Part shown: one piece after another, positions 1 to 8,904 of the stretch
How positions within the stretch are numbered: the stretch's first letter is position 1
Layout: each line of letters begins with the position of its first letter
Source: Solobacterium sp.
GTDB taxonomy: Bacteria > Bacillota_I > Bacilli_A > Erysipelotrichales > Erysipelotrichaceae
Direction: 5' to 3'
NCBI GenBank assembly: GCA_024698805.1
Contig: JAILQT010000107.1
Location: 1-41,297, forward strand
Length of the DNA: 41,297 nucleotides
The notes under the pieces: generated by a model
The model's database searches: none
The model's input: only the letters and a program-made list of their open reading frames with translations
Told to the model about the DNA's origin: nothing
Program-made: the position numbers and the translations under genes

Positions 1-96
1 CATGCGCTTGATTTTTTGTGATTTTTGCATAAAAAAGAGAGATTTTGGCTGCTTACAACCTTCAATCTCCCGTTTGCCTGTTATTTCTGTCTCAGG

Positions 97-135
97 GTTG
101 CGCTATCTTTTACAAAGTTGCGCTGAGTTTTACAA
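97..135. repeat. Tandem 19-bp direct repeat in an AT-rich non-coding stretch
   Basis: Two copies (97-115 and 117-135) begin GTTGCGCT and end TTTTACAA. They match at 16 of 19 positions and have a 20-bp period, about two helical turns. Bases 1-249 hold no gene I can support. Short tandem repeats of this size occur at the termini of some insertion sequences (IS21-type elements, for example) and in tandem operators. The neighbouring pseudogenes make an IS-end remnant plausible, but no transposase is present in the window. Confidence 0.5.
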
Positions 136-194
136 CTCACCTTTTTCGTAATTGTTTTTCAAGATATGCAGCAGCTGATCCGCCATAATGAAAG

Positions 195-213
195 CCGGCA
201 GGAATACTGCCGG
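195..213 (-). terminator. Hairpin after the decayed epimerase gene
   Basis: A perfect 7-bp stem (CCGGCAG/CTGCCGG) closes a GAATA loop about 40 bp beyond the stop of the minus-strand epimerase remnant. Read on the minus strand it is followed only by CTTTCATT, so the U-tract is weak. Confidence 0.45.
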
Positions 214-252
214 TATTCATAAAATGATATCAGGAATGATGCAGGACTGTCC

Positions 253-1078
253 TCAGTCAACATCCAGTTCGTTTACTTCTTTGGGATATTCCCTGAGTTC
301 GTCCTCTTTGTGAAGTGGATTCCATACCTGGGTAAAGAACGGGTCGACTTTTGCCCGCTGACCGTAGTTCCAGCTTGTGCGTTCGCATTCGTAACACCAG
401 TGGCCGCCTTCCAGGATGAGACGGGGACTGGTCTTAAACGTATGTCCGAATGCACATCTGCAGGAAAGTTTTGTCTTCCAGCCGCCCTTCTTCATTGCTG
501 TGCTGAGCAGTGTGCCGCCGCGGAACTCCACTGCTTTTTTCATATCTTCATATGTGAGTTCCCCTTCCGGCTTCGTCTCGTCATATCCGTGATCGATAAG
601 TACGACTGCATCCCAGTCCGTGAAGTGATCCATCTCGGCGGCTTTTTCCGGGAGAGATTCCCATGCTTTGCGGCTGCCCCAGTACGCATCGATATGGTCT
701 TCCATATTTTCATCGATCCAGTGCTTTGGACCATGTTCGGAATTTGGCGCTTCTTAGAACGTGCTTTTGATTATGTTCCCCATCATCTTCTCCCCGCCGG
801 GAAGGGCGCACAGCTTTTTGCCGAAGGAGGCTGCAGGTCCGAGTTCCTACAGATAGGCATCCACGAAATACCGGATGCTGTCGGAACGGAAGTGCAGATA
901 GTCTTCCAGTTTGTCGGAATCAAGATAATACTGGCTGTGGAAGTTCCTTGTCGCGGTATGTTTGTTGTCGATGACATTGTCGAGTCCTTGATCCCGATCT
1001 CACTGTACATGCGCCTGTACATCTCGTACGTATCGATGCGGTACGGTTCGCCGCCGCCGGTATTGCAGATAAGGAACT
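253..1078 (-). pseudogene. Decayed NAD-dependent epimerase/dehydratase-like gene, 5' end missing
   Basis: The minus strand carries remains of one protein. It opens at the very edge with ICNTGGGEPYRIDTYE, then has a frameshift near 980 (an IKD codon run passing into the LDNVIDNKHTATRNFH frame), a stop TAG near 868 (after VDAYL) and a stop TAA near 757 (after KSTF). From there it is open for 150 residues to 253. The C-terminal part has CxC and CxxC pairs about 24 residues apart, which suggests a zinc ribbon. The text resembles the C-terminal half of roughly 450-residue epimerase/oxidoreductase proteins of Firmicutes, recalled by eye only. The N-terminal Rossmann half is absent. The family call is moderate, but the pseudogene status is well supported by the three lesions. 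Confidence 0.6.
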
Positions 1079-1525
1079 GTGCAGCCGGCGGATATCAACC
1101 GCACGACGTTCTACAGGCATTGCGGTGACCAGGAAGCGAAACTGGTGGACAGGACGATGGATTACATGAAAGATGTGAGCCGCGATGCCGCAATGGTCGA
1201 CCTCATCGAAGCGTTTCTGAAATATGTGCGTCAGGATGCAGCCCTGTTCCGCGTACTCTTCTGCTGCGGCAGCACACATGAACAGCAGATGCTCTCCTAT
1301 ATGCAGAACGTTCTGAAAGGACTTCGTTCCAACCTTCCGGGATACGGTACGGAAAAGCAGGAAAAGTATGTCCTGGATTTCCTGATGTACGGGACCTTCC
1401 ATGTCCTCCTGGCATGGATCGAGAACGATTTTGACATGCCTGAAAAAGAGATCGCCGGACTGATCTATACGATGTGCGGCAGCATCAGCACCGGCATCGC
1501 AGAAAAAAACCGCCCTCATTGCTGA
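1079..1525 (+). pseudogene. TetR-family regulator lacking its N-terminal DNA-binding half
   Basis: The open frame begins with the end of a TetR recognition helix (DINRTTFYRH, then GDQEAKLVD) and continues into a typical helical ligand-binding domain of about 140 residues. A normal TetR protein has about 35-45 residues before this motif. Here that sequence is replaced by the antisense of the epimerase remnant, and the frame meets TAA at 1070. The only usable start is GTG at 1079, with no ribosome site. A protein made from it would lack the first HTH helices and should not bind DNA. The stop at 1523 lies inside the terminator of the facing glucosidase gene. Confidence 0.72.
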
Positions 1526-1531
1526 GAGCGG
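1503..1531 (-). terminator. Rho-independent terminator of the GH1 gene
   Basis: Read on the minus strand, a 9-bp stem with one mismatch (CCGCTCTCA/TGAGGGCGG) and a GCAA loop is followed by seven T residues. It lies 9 bp past the stop of the 6-phospho-beta-glucosidase gene. It overlaps the last codons of the facing TetR remnant. Confidence 0.85.
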
Positions 1532-1539
1532 CAGGATGA

Positions 1540-3051
<1,512 letters not shown>

Positions 3052-3055
3052 CTAT

Positions 3056-3085
3056 ATTATAGGTTCTTTTCTGTCATACCGTCTA
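3056..3085 (-). promoter_or_regulatory. Possible promoter for the first GH1 gene
   Basis: On the minus strand a perfect TATAAT (3056-3061) lies about 28 bp before the GH1 start. The -35 candidate TAGACG (3080-3085) is 18 bp away and matches consensus at 4 of 6 positions. Confidence 0.35.
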
Positions 3086-3139
3086 TCCGGCGAATGCATT
3101 CCCTGCAGACGAACACCTCAACGGTTTATTATCGGCAGT

Positions 3140-3889
3140 TCATCCGTGCTTCTGTTTCCGCAGCTCCTGTGCGATCACATCATTGAACATCAGGAATGCG
3201 AACGTATCCGACAATACGGTGCTGGTCGTATCCGCAAGCGGAAGCGTGGGAAGACAGAACACCTCATCAAAGTTATGGCGCAGAGGATGTTTGGAATTCG
3301 TGGTCACCAGGACCAGGTAAGGCTTAACGGCATTCTCCACGCGGAAATTGCGGAGGAAGCCCTGATGCGAGTTCCCGCTGATCGCGGAATAGATGATCAC
3401 CATATCGTTTTCTCTGAAATGATACGGCATCATATCCGGTTCGGGCATCATTGCACATATGTCATCCTCAAATGACAGCGCGATCAGCATCTCTTCCGCA
3501 GGAAGCCGCGAAAGATTTGCCCCTGCCAGGATCACCTTCCTGCTGCCGCGCATCCGGCGAATCAGGCTGCGTATCTCTTCCGTGCTGATCGATCTCTCCG
3601 TCTGTTTGAGGATACTTGCGTATTTTTCCCCGTTTGAACTCTTTGAATCGTTCTCCTTCAGTTCTTTCAGATCCTGGGCAAGCTGATACTGCAGTTCCGC
3701 AAACCCGCCGAAGCCGAGTTTCTTTGCGAAACGCGTCAGGGCCGGTTTTGTCACTTCGCTGTCATCGGACACTTTTGTGATGCTGCTGGTCGCAAATTCT
3801 TCCGGGAATTTTCTGATCATTTCATATATGCGCCTGTCGGTCTTGGAGAATGAACTGACAGCCGCATCCATTAATTCCAAAGTATTCAT
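3140..3889 (-). CDS. RpiR/MurR-family sugar-phosphate-responsive regulator
   Basis: This is a 249-residue transcription regulator of the RpiR family, with an N-terminal helix-turn-helix and a C-terminal SIS domain that senses a phosphosugar. The N-terminus (MNTLELMDAAVSSFSKTDRRI) is typical. The HTH segment VTKPALTRFAKKLGFGGFAE and a SIS-like stretch with REN, VIIYSAISGNS and VLVTTN follow. I chose the ATG at 3889 because GGAGG sits six bases before it; an in-frame start at 3940 would add 17 residues without a ribosome site. The gene is divergent from the PTS EIIC gene, with a palindrome between them, so it is the likely regulator of the EIIC/ChbG/GH1 genes and of itself. Repressor or activator role cannot be read from sequence. 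Confidence 0.88.
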   Translation of the reverse strand: MNTLELMDAAVSSFSKTDRRIYEMIRKFPEEFATSSITKVSDDSEVTKPALTRFAKKLGFGGFAELQYQLAQDLKELKENDSKSSNGEKYASILKQTERSISTEEIRSLIRRMRGSRKVILAGANLSRLPAEEMLIALSFEDDICAMMPEPDMMPYHFRENDMVIIYSAISGNSHQGFLRNFRVENAVKPYLVLVTTNSKHPLRHNFDEVFCLPTLPLADTTSTVLSDTFAFLMFNDVIAQELRKQKHG

Positions 3890-3925
3890 ATAGGGCCTCC
3901 CTGACAGTATCATTATAGCGCAAAT

Positions 3926-3963
3926 GGAAACGAAATGCATTTCATAAATAAAATATGTTTCAT
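3926..3963. promoter_or_regulatory. Candidate RpiR operator in the divergent intergenic region
   Basis: A perfect 12-bp palindrome GAAATGCATTTC (3932-3943) is framed by an outer pair, GGAAAC (3926-3931) and GTTTC (3957-3961). It lies just upstream of a minus-strand TATAAT (3912-3917) that could serve the rpiR-type gene, and about 75 bp upstream of the predicted EIIC start site. The assignment to this regulator rests on position. Confidence 0.5.
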
Positions 3964-3979
3964 TTTTGTATTTTTATTA

Positions 3980-4008
3980 TTGACACATGTTTTGTTTATG
4001 GCTATAGT
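3980..4008 (+). promoter_or_regulatory. Sigma-A promoter of the PTS EIIC operon
   Basis: A consensus TTGACA (3980-3985) is separated by 17 bp from TATAGT (4003-4008). The predicted start is near 4015, leaving a leader of about 67 bases before the EIIC start codon. Confidence 0.82.
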
Positions 4009-4020
4009 ATGGGTGTGAGG

Positions 4021-4034
4021 TAAAAGCGCTGCCA
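4021..4034 (+). promoter_or_regulatory. cre-like site for CcpA repression
   Basis: TAAAAGCGCTGCCA matches the 14-base cre consensus TGWAARCGYTWNCW at 12 positions. It lies just downstream of the predicted start site, a usual place for catabolite repression by roadblock. Confidence 0.5.
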
Positions 4035-4081
4035 AACGGCTGCCTGATCAGCAGCAAAAAAGAAATCTGAGGAGATTGAAA

Positions 4082-5350
4082 ATGGAGAAACTATTAGATA
4101 AACTGATCGCAATTTCAGCTAAATTTGCACAGAATACTGTATTGAATATCATCCAGGGCGCATTCATGATGTTAATGCCGATCACGATGATCGGCGGATT
4201 CACCGCCCTCTTCAACGGCATCGGCATCGATGCTTACCAGGCATTCATCGCTTCGACCGGGATCAAGAGCGTTCTCAGCGTCATCTACCAGTGGACGATC
4301 GGCATGTTCGGTGTCTACGTATCCTTCCTTGTTGCATACCAGTTTGCCAGGACGCACAAATGCGCAAAATCAGATATCGCTGTAGCCCTGACTTCCCTGG
4401 TCTGCTTCCTGATCGTTACACCGTATGTCATTCCGGAAGAGCCCTTCGCTGCAAACTCCCTGCCGACGACATGGCTCGGTGCATCCGGTATGTTCACAGG
4501 CATCATCATTGCCTTCGTGGTTGGCTACATCTTCAAGTTCTGCCAGAAATACAACATCGTCATCAAGCTGCCTGAGCAGGTCCCTCCTATGGTCTCTGCA
4601 CAGTTCACAAGCATTATCCCCGGTGCGATCTCAATGATCCTCTTCGGCATCATCAATCTGATCTTTGCCGGAACTCCCCTCGGTTCTTTCCACCAGCTGA
4701 TCTACACAGTCGTTTCCGCACCGCTTAACGCAGTCGGCTCCAATATCTTCGGCTGCTGGATCCTGATGGTCGTACTCTACGGACTCTGGTTCTGCGGCAT
4801 TCACGGCGGCATGACAGTCGGACCGATCATCATGATGCTCTTCATGCAGCTGCAGATGGAGAACATGGCGGCTTACCAGGCAGGCCTGCCTCTGCCCCAT
4901 ATGTTCGTCGGCGACGCATTAAGCTATGGCTCCGGTTCCATTCCGATGATCATCGCTGCCCTGCTTATCTGCAAGTCGGAATCCAACAAGTCCATCTCCA
5001 GACTTGGCTTCCTGCCCGCATTATTCGGTGTCGATGAACCCGTATACTTCGGTATGCCGATGATCCTGAACCCGATCTTCTTCATTCCCTGGGTCCTCAT
5101 CGCCCCGACAGTATCCGTCTTCGGAACACACCTGCTCAAGCTGGTCGGCCTGCTGGGCTATTCCAACGCAACAGGCGGCCAGAACGCTGCCAACCTCCCG
5201 TTCTTCGTCGGCAACATGATGAACTACGGTGTCAGGGGTCTGATCTGGGGCTGTGTACTGTTCGCAGTCATCGTCCTTGCCTATATACCTTTCGTAAAAG
5301 CATATGACAAACAGATGCTTGAAAAGGAAAAGGAAACTGTAACTGAATAA
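4082..5350 (+). CDS. PTS EIIC permease, lactose/cellobiose family
   Basis: This 422-residue integral membrane permease has many hydrophobic segments and the family landmarks GAFMMLMPITMIGGF near the N-terminus, WFCGIHGGMTVGPI in the middle and GVDEPVYFGMP with PF(F)VGNMMNYG toward the C-terminus. It should import and phosphorylate a beta-linked disaccharide together with EIIA and EIIB partners. No EIIA or EIIB gene is present in the window, so these must be encoded elsewhere or shared. ATG at 4082 follows GAGGAG with seven-base spacing and is preferred over an upstream in-frame TTG. The gene leads an operon with a ChbG-like deacetylase and a GH1 phospho-glucosidase. Confidence 0.93.
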   Translation: MEKLLDKLIAISAKFAQNTVLNIIQGAFMMLMPITMIGGFTALFNGIGIDAYQAFIASTGIKSVLSVIYQWTIGMFGVYVSFLVAYQFARTHKCAKSDIAVALTSLVCFLIVTPYVIPEEPFAANSLPTTWLGASGMFTGIIIAFVVGYIFKFCQKYNIVIKLPEQVPPMVSAQFTSIIPGAISMILFGIINLIFAGTPLGSFHQLIYTVVSAPLNAVGSNIFGCWILMVVLYGLWFCGIHGGMTVGPIIMMLFMQLQMENMAAYQAGLPLPHMFVGDALSYGSGSIPMIIAALLICKSESNKSISRLGFLPALFGVDEPVYFGMPMILNPIFFIPWVLIAPTVSVFGTHLLKLVGLLGYSNATGGQNAANLPFFVGNMMNYGVRGLIWGCVLFAVIVLAYIPFVKAYDKQMLEKEKETVTE

Positions 5351-5360
5351 CCAGAAAAGC

Positions 5361-5391
5361 GGAGGAGGATGGGATACCGTCCTCCTTTTAT
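5361..5391 (+). terminator. Attenuator-like hairpin between EIIC and ChbG genes
   Basis: AGGAGGA (5363-5369) pairs with TCCTCCT (5380-5386). Inner GG/CC pairs give a stem of about 10 bp with a GATA loop, followed by TTTATC. The short U-tract suggests partial termination or mRNA end protection that would raise permease output over the enzymes. The 5' arm itself is a GGAGGAGG string. Confidence 0.6.
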
Positions 5392-5412
5392 CAAAGGAAA
5401 GAGAGGAATACT

Positions 5413-6207
5413 ATGAAACTTCTTGTACAGAGCGATGATTACGGAATCACAAGGGCAGTCTCCCTCGGCTGCATCCACGGCATCAGGAACGGTATCGTAC
5501 GGAATACAGGCATGTTTGCCAACATGCCCTGGATCGAAGAATGCGTCGACTGGATCAGGCCTTATCTTGACCGGATCGCATTCGGCATCGACCTCAACGC
5601 ATCTACAGGACCTTCCATCCTCGGACATGATAAACTCCCCACACTGACACACGAGGATGGGATGTTCCTGGGTTCAAAAGAGAACCGGGAACTGGATACC
5701 GAAGAAAACGGTCATGACCATCTGGCTGCGCACAGGGACGAACTGTACGCTGAATTCAAAGCGCAGATCGAAAGATACATCGAGCTTGTCGGCCATAAGC
5801 CTGACTACATCCACAATCATGCCTACGGCACAAAAACAACGGATGAAGTCACACGCACACTGGCAAAAGAATACGGCATCCTCTGCTCCGTCGCATTCAT
5901 GGACAGGCCGGAAGTAAAGGAAGCCGGCATGGGCTGGTATGTCTGGGGCGGTCCGGAAGCGCAGCTTGGTGAAGACCCTGTCTCCTATATCACATCGGAC
6001 AAAGGCGGTATCCTCGATAAGGAATACGGGTATATCGTTTCCCATTGCGGCTATGCGGATGCGGATCTCTTCAAACTGACAAGTTTCTCCACCTGCAGGG
6101 TCAAAGATCTTGAAGCCATGACAAGCGATGCGGTAAAGAACTGGGTGAAGGAGAATGATATCGAACTCGCTTCATTCAAAGACCTGCCGAAGGAATGGAT
6201 CGCATGA
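5413..6207 (+). CDS. ChbG/YdjC-family carbohydrate deacetylase
   Basis: This 264-residue protein has the YdjC/ChbG fold. It carries an early metal-binding DD pair (QSDDYG, Asp8-Asp9), a conserved FGIDLN segment, HNH (about residues 133-135) where the family has its metal histidines, and a late SHCGYAD segment. Characterised members remove one acetyl group from N,N'-diacetylchitobiose or its 6-phosphate, acting after PTS uptake. AGAGAGGAA precedes the ATG. Its place between a lac/cellobiose-type EIIC and a phospho-glucosidase fits processing of a phosphorylated acetylated disaccharide in the cytoplasm. The substrate is inferred from family and context and is not proven. Confidence 0.85.
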   Translation: MKLLVQSDDYGITRAVSLGCIHGIRNGIVRNTGMFANMPWIEECVDWIRPYLDRIAFGIDLNASTGPSILGHDKLPTLTHEDGMFLGSKENRELDTEENGHDHLAAHRDELYAEFKAQIERYIELVGHKPDYIHNHAYGTKTTDEVTRTLAKEYGILCSVAFMDRPEVKEAGMGWYVWGGPEAQLGEDPVSYITSDKGGILDKEYGYIVSHCGYADADLFKLTSFSTCRVKDLEAMTSDAVKNWVKENDIELASFKDLPKEWIA

Positions 6208-7586
6208 CATACCGTTTCCCGGACAGTTTCCTGTGGGGTGCCTCCACAAGCGCTTTCCAGGTCGAAGGCGGATATAACGAAGGCGGAAGAGGTCTTGCGA
6301 CCACGGATGTTCAGAAAGTGCCGGAAGGCACAGCGGACACCAAAGTCGCAGCCGATCACTACCATCACTGGCGTGAAGACGTCAGCCTGATGGCAGAGCT
6401 CGGTCTGAAGACATACCGCATGAGTTTTTCCTGGAGCCGCATCATGCCGGATGAAACGCTGAGGCCGAATGAAGAAGGTCTGGCTTTCTACGACCGGCTG
6501 ATCGACGCATTGCTGGAAAACGGTATCGAACCGTTCGTCACCCTTTATCATTTTGAATGCCCGCAGGCACTTGTCGAAGCATTCGGCGGCTGGAAGAGCC
6601 GGAAAATGATCGATGCGTATGCAGCTTATGCCGAAGTATGCTTCAGGCATTTCAAAGGCAGGGTCAGAAAATGGGTCACTGTCAATGAACAGCTGATCGC
6701 AACTGCCGCAGGCAACCTCAACGGGAACTTTGAGAAAGATCCCGTAAAGAATCTGAAAAACATCTATCAGATGAGTTACAATGTTTCCCTTGCGGAACAT
6801 AAGGCATTTGAACTCCTGAAAAAGATCGATCCCGAAGCACTGATCGGTCCCGTATGCGCGATCCAGGTCGTCTATCCGTACTCAAGCAGGCCGGAAGATG
6901 TCGCTGCTGCGTGGCAGGCAGAAGAGATGATGGAGTTCTATATGCTTGACATGAGTGTAAGAGGCGCGTACTCCCCTTTCGCTGCCTCTTATCTCAAAAC
7001 GCATGGCCTGTATCCCGAAACAGACCCGTCCGATGAAGCAGTCCTGAAAGGATCTTCACCCGACTTTATCGGCGTAAACTATTATTTCTCGGTCTGCGCA
7101 AAGAAAAAGGAAGGCCCTGTCAATTATAACCAGCCTCCTTTCTGGGTCTCGGAACTGTATGATATCTGTGACAATCCCCATCTGAAAAAGACAGAGTGGA
7201 TGAACATGGGCATCGATCCCGAAGGCCTGCGTACCGGCATGGAAAAGATATACCAGAGATACCTGCTGCCGATGATCATCACCGAGAACGGCATGGCCGT
7301 CAGCGAAACTCCCGATGAAAACGGCAGGATCGACGACACGTACAGGATCGAATACATTAAAGCGCATCTGGAACAGGTCGCTGTCATGCTGGAAGAAGGG
7401 ATAAGCATCATGGGGTACTGCCCATGGAGCTTCCTGGACGTCGTCTCTTCCCATCAGGGATTCGCGAAGAGATACGGACTCGTTTATGTCGACAGGACAG
7501 AAACAGATCCGAAAGACTGTGCAAGGATCCGGAAAAGCAGCTTTTTCTGGTACCGGAACGTTATCCGTCAGAACAGTCTGCTATAG
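6204..7586 (+). CDS. 6-phospho-beta-glucosidase, glycoside hydrolase family 1 (second copy)
   Basis: This is a 460-residue GH1 enzyme starting MTYRFPDSFLWGASTSAFQVEGG. Acid/base Glu162 is in VTVNEQ and nucleophile Glu361 in IITENG. The phospho-sugar residues Ser415/416, Lys422 and Tyr424 are in the segment VVSSHQGFAKRYG, with a phosphate loop one residue shorter than in the first GH1 of this locus. ATG at 6204 overlaps the ChbG stop (ATGA) and has AAGGA nine bases upstream, so it is preferred over ATG at 6195. Translational coupling suggests it uses the deacetylase product or the same imported disaccharide phosphate. The protein is clearly diverged from the gene at 1540-3027, so the two probably differ in aglycone preference. 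Confidence 0.92.
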   Translation: MTYRFPDSFLWGASTSAFQVEGGYNEGGRGLATTDVQKVPEGTADTKVAADHYHHWREDVSLMAELGLKTYRMSFSWSRIMPDETLRPNEEGLAFYDRLIDALLENGIEPFVTLYHFECPQALVEAFGGWKSRKMIDAYAAYAEVCFRHFKGRVRKWVTVNEQLIATAAGNLNGNFEKDPVKNLKNIYQMSYNVSLAEHKAFELLKKIDPEALIGPVCAIQVVYPYSSRPEDVAAAWQAEEMMEFYMLDMSVRGAYSPFAASYLKTHGLYPETDPSDEAVLKGSSPDFIGVNYYFSVCAKKKEGPVNYNQPPFWVSELYDICDNPHLKKTEWMNMGIDPEGLRTGMEKIYQRYLLPMIITENGMAVSETPDENGRIDDTYRIEYIKAHLEQVAVMLEEGISIMGYCPWSFLDVVSSHQGFAKRYGLVYVDRTETDPKDCARIRKSSFFWYRNVIRQNSLL

Positions 7587-7606
7587 GTAACAGATCATTA
7601 AGACAG

Positions 7607-7640
7607 AACACACCCGGCATACAGCAGCCGGGTGTGTTTC
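7607..7640 (+). terminator. Terminator of the EIIC/ChbG/GH1 operon
   Basis: A perfect 12-bp stem (AACACACCCGGC/GCCGGGTGTGTT) with an eight-base loop lies 20 bp past the GH1 stop. The T-tail (TTC) is short, but the stem is very stable. It may also stop the converging lipoprotein transcript. Confidence 0.8.
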
Positions 7641-7665
7641 ATATTGGTAAGGATTTCTCCGTGTC

Positions 7666-8313
7666 TTATTTTTTCTTTTTCAGCGCAAGCAGGACGACAA
7701 GCACAACGGCGAGGGCACCGGCAATGCCGAGTCCGATCTTCGCTGCTTTCGGCAGGCCTGCCTTGCAGGTGACTGTCAGTGTTTTTTCATTGGCCTCAAG
7801 CAGGTCGACTGTTACCCTGTTCCCTTCGACTGTACCGGTATTCGCCTCCGGCTTGCCGGGCATATTGACAGTAATGACAGCTTCCGCCCCGTATTCTTTC
7901 AGGGAGGCTATGCTCAGCCCCATAGAGGAGACCTCCGGGTCTTCCGTGATCGTGTTCTGCATATCGGAAAGGTCCATCTCAAGGGTAATGACATTGTCGT
8001 TTTTGGTGACCTTCACAGAGTCAGCCGGCAGTTTGGAGACCTTGACGCCTGCGAACGCATCTTCCCCTTCGCCTTCCTTGACGATCTCCACTTCTGCCTC
8101 GGGATCATCTTTTTTGAACTGTTCCGCCATCTGCTCCAGCGCCTCATCGGAAGTACCGCCGCCGATCGTCAGCATGCTTTCCTTCATGAGGACAGTATAG
8201 GAACCGGTGTATGTCGCATCGCTTTTGACATCGACGTTCATCCGCATTTTAAAACAGCCTGTAAGGGATAATACCAGCGCAAGGATGCCTGCTTTCTGTA
8301 ATAATTTCTTCAT
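7666..8313 (-). CDS. LppM-type lipoprotein with a C-terminal membrane anchor
   Basis: This is a 215-residue exported protein. The N-terminus MKKLLQKAGILALVLSLTGC is a lipoprotein signal with the lipobox LTGC, giving lipidation at Cys20. The ectodomain has the pattern of LppM-like domains (MRMNVDVKSDATYTGSYTV) and many acidic residues. The end is a hydrophobic segment (about residues 192-211) followed by KKKK, so the protein is tethered at both ends. The start at 8313 has GAGGAGG just upstream; a longer frame to 8409 lacks a ribosome site and would bury the signal peptide. Function is unknown; LppM-like domains occur in surface proteins of Gram-positive bacteria. Confidence 0.82.
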   Translation of the reverse strand: MKKLLQKAGILALVLSLTGCFKMRMNVDVKSDATYTGSYTVLMKESMLTIGGGTSDEALEQMAEQFKKDDPEAEVEIVKEGEGEDAFAGVKVSKLPADSVKVTKNDNVITLEMDLSDMQNTITEDPEVSSMGLSIASLKEYGAEAVITVNMPGKPEANTGTVEGNRVTVDLLEANEKTLTVTCKAGLPKAAKIGLGIAGALAVVLVVLLALKKKK

Positions 8314-8502
8314 ATTCCTCCTCTGATCCGGGGATTCTTTTATGCATAACACCTGATCCCGGATCTTCCCCATCAGTGTATCATGTGCGGGATATCCTGC
8401 AACGGCCAATGTATACAGGAATTATTAAGTATTGTTTCAGCTGCCCGGATCCTTTCCGCTTCAGGACACAGTATCCTCCAGAGCACACCTGTCCGCAGGG
8501 AT

Positions 8503-8799
8503 CTATTCTGCCGGACGGGTAGCCTTGTATTCTTTATCACCCGGTCTGTATATCTTTCCGTTTTCATAGAACTGCCCGTCGATCAGTACACGGAACATAA
8601 TAACTTTGCCGAATCGCAGGCTGCGGATCCTCTTTTTCGCCATGCGCACAGCCTTTGAAGCATCATCCGTATCCGCTTCAAACTGCATTTCGATCTTTCC
8701 GATATTCCTGACGTATCTGTACTTCGGGTCATCACATGCGAGCAGGGTCTCCCTGATCTCGTTCCTTAACAGCGGCGATGTCACATTGATCAGAACCAT
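8503..8799 (-). CDS. Small basic protein of unknown function
   Basis: This is a 98-residue protein that I do not recognise. It starts MVLINVTSPLLRNEIRETL and is rich in Arg and Lys in the middle (AVRMAKKRIRSLRFGK). It has no signal peptide or membrane segment and ends with a Gly/Tyr/Lys-rich tail. A GAGGAG ribosome site lies five to six bases before the ATG, and the frame is clean, so it is probably expressed. It stands alone between the lipoprotein and DeoR genes, with about 100-190 bp of non-coding sequence on each side. Confidence 0.65.
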   Translation of the reverse strand: MVLINVTSPLLRNEIRETLLACDDPKYRYVRNIGKIEMQFEADTDDASKAVRMAKKRIRSLRFGKVIMFRVLIDGQFYENGKIYRPGDKEYKATRPAE

Positions 8800-8904
8800 A
8801 TCTTCTCCTCATTTCTGTACAGGTTTACTTTACCATATATCTGAAATACATATATGTGACATGCACGCATTCATTATAAGACCTGCCGGACACAGAAAAA
8901 CGGA

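Noticed and set aside
1-96. A promoter or gene at the window start
   Set aside because: It is AT-rich with no open frame or convincing -35/-10 pair; the context outside the window is needed.
253-705. Calling the 150-residue frame an intact small zinc-ribbon protein
   Set aside because: Its reading frame continues upstream through two stops and a frameshift into sequence that reads as one protein, so it is the tail of a broken gene.
310-1128. Open frame of 272 residues on the plus strand
   Set aside because: It is antisense to the decayed epimerase gene, has no ribosome site and its translation is Cys/Phe-rich without family features.
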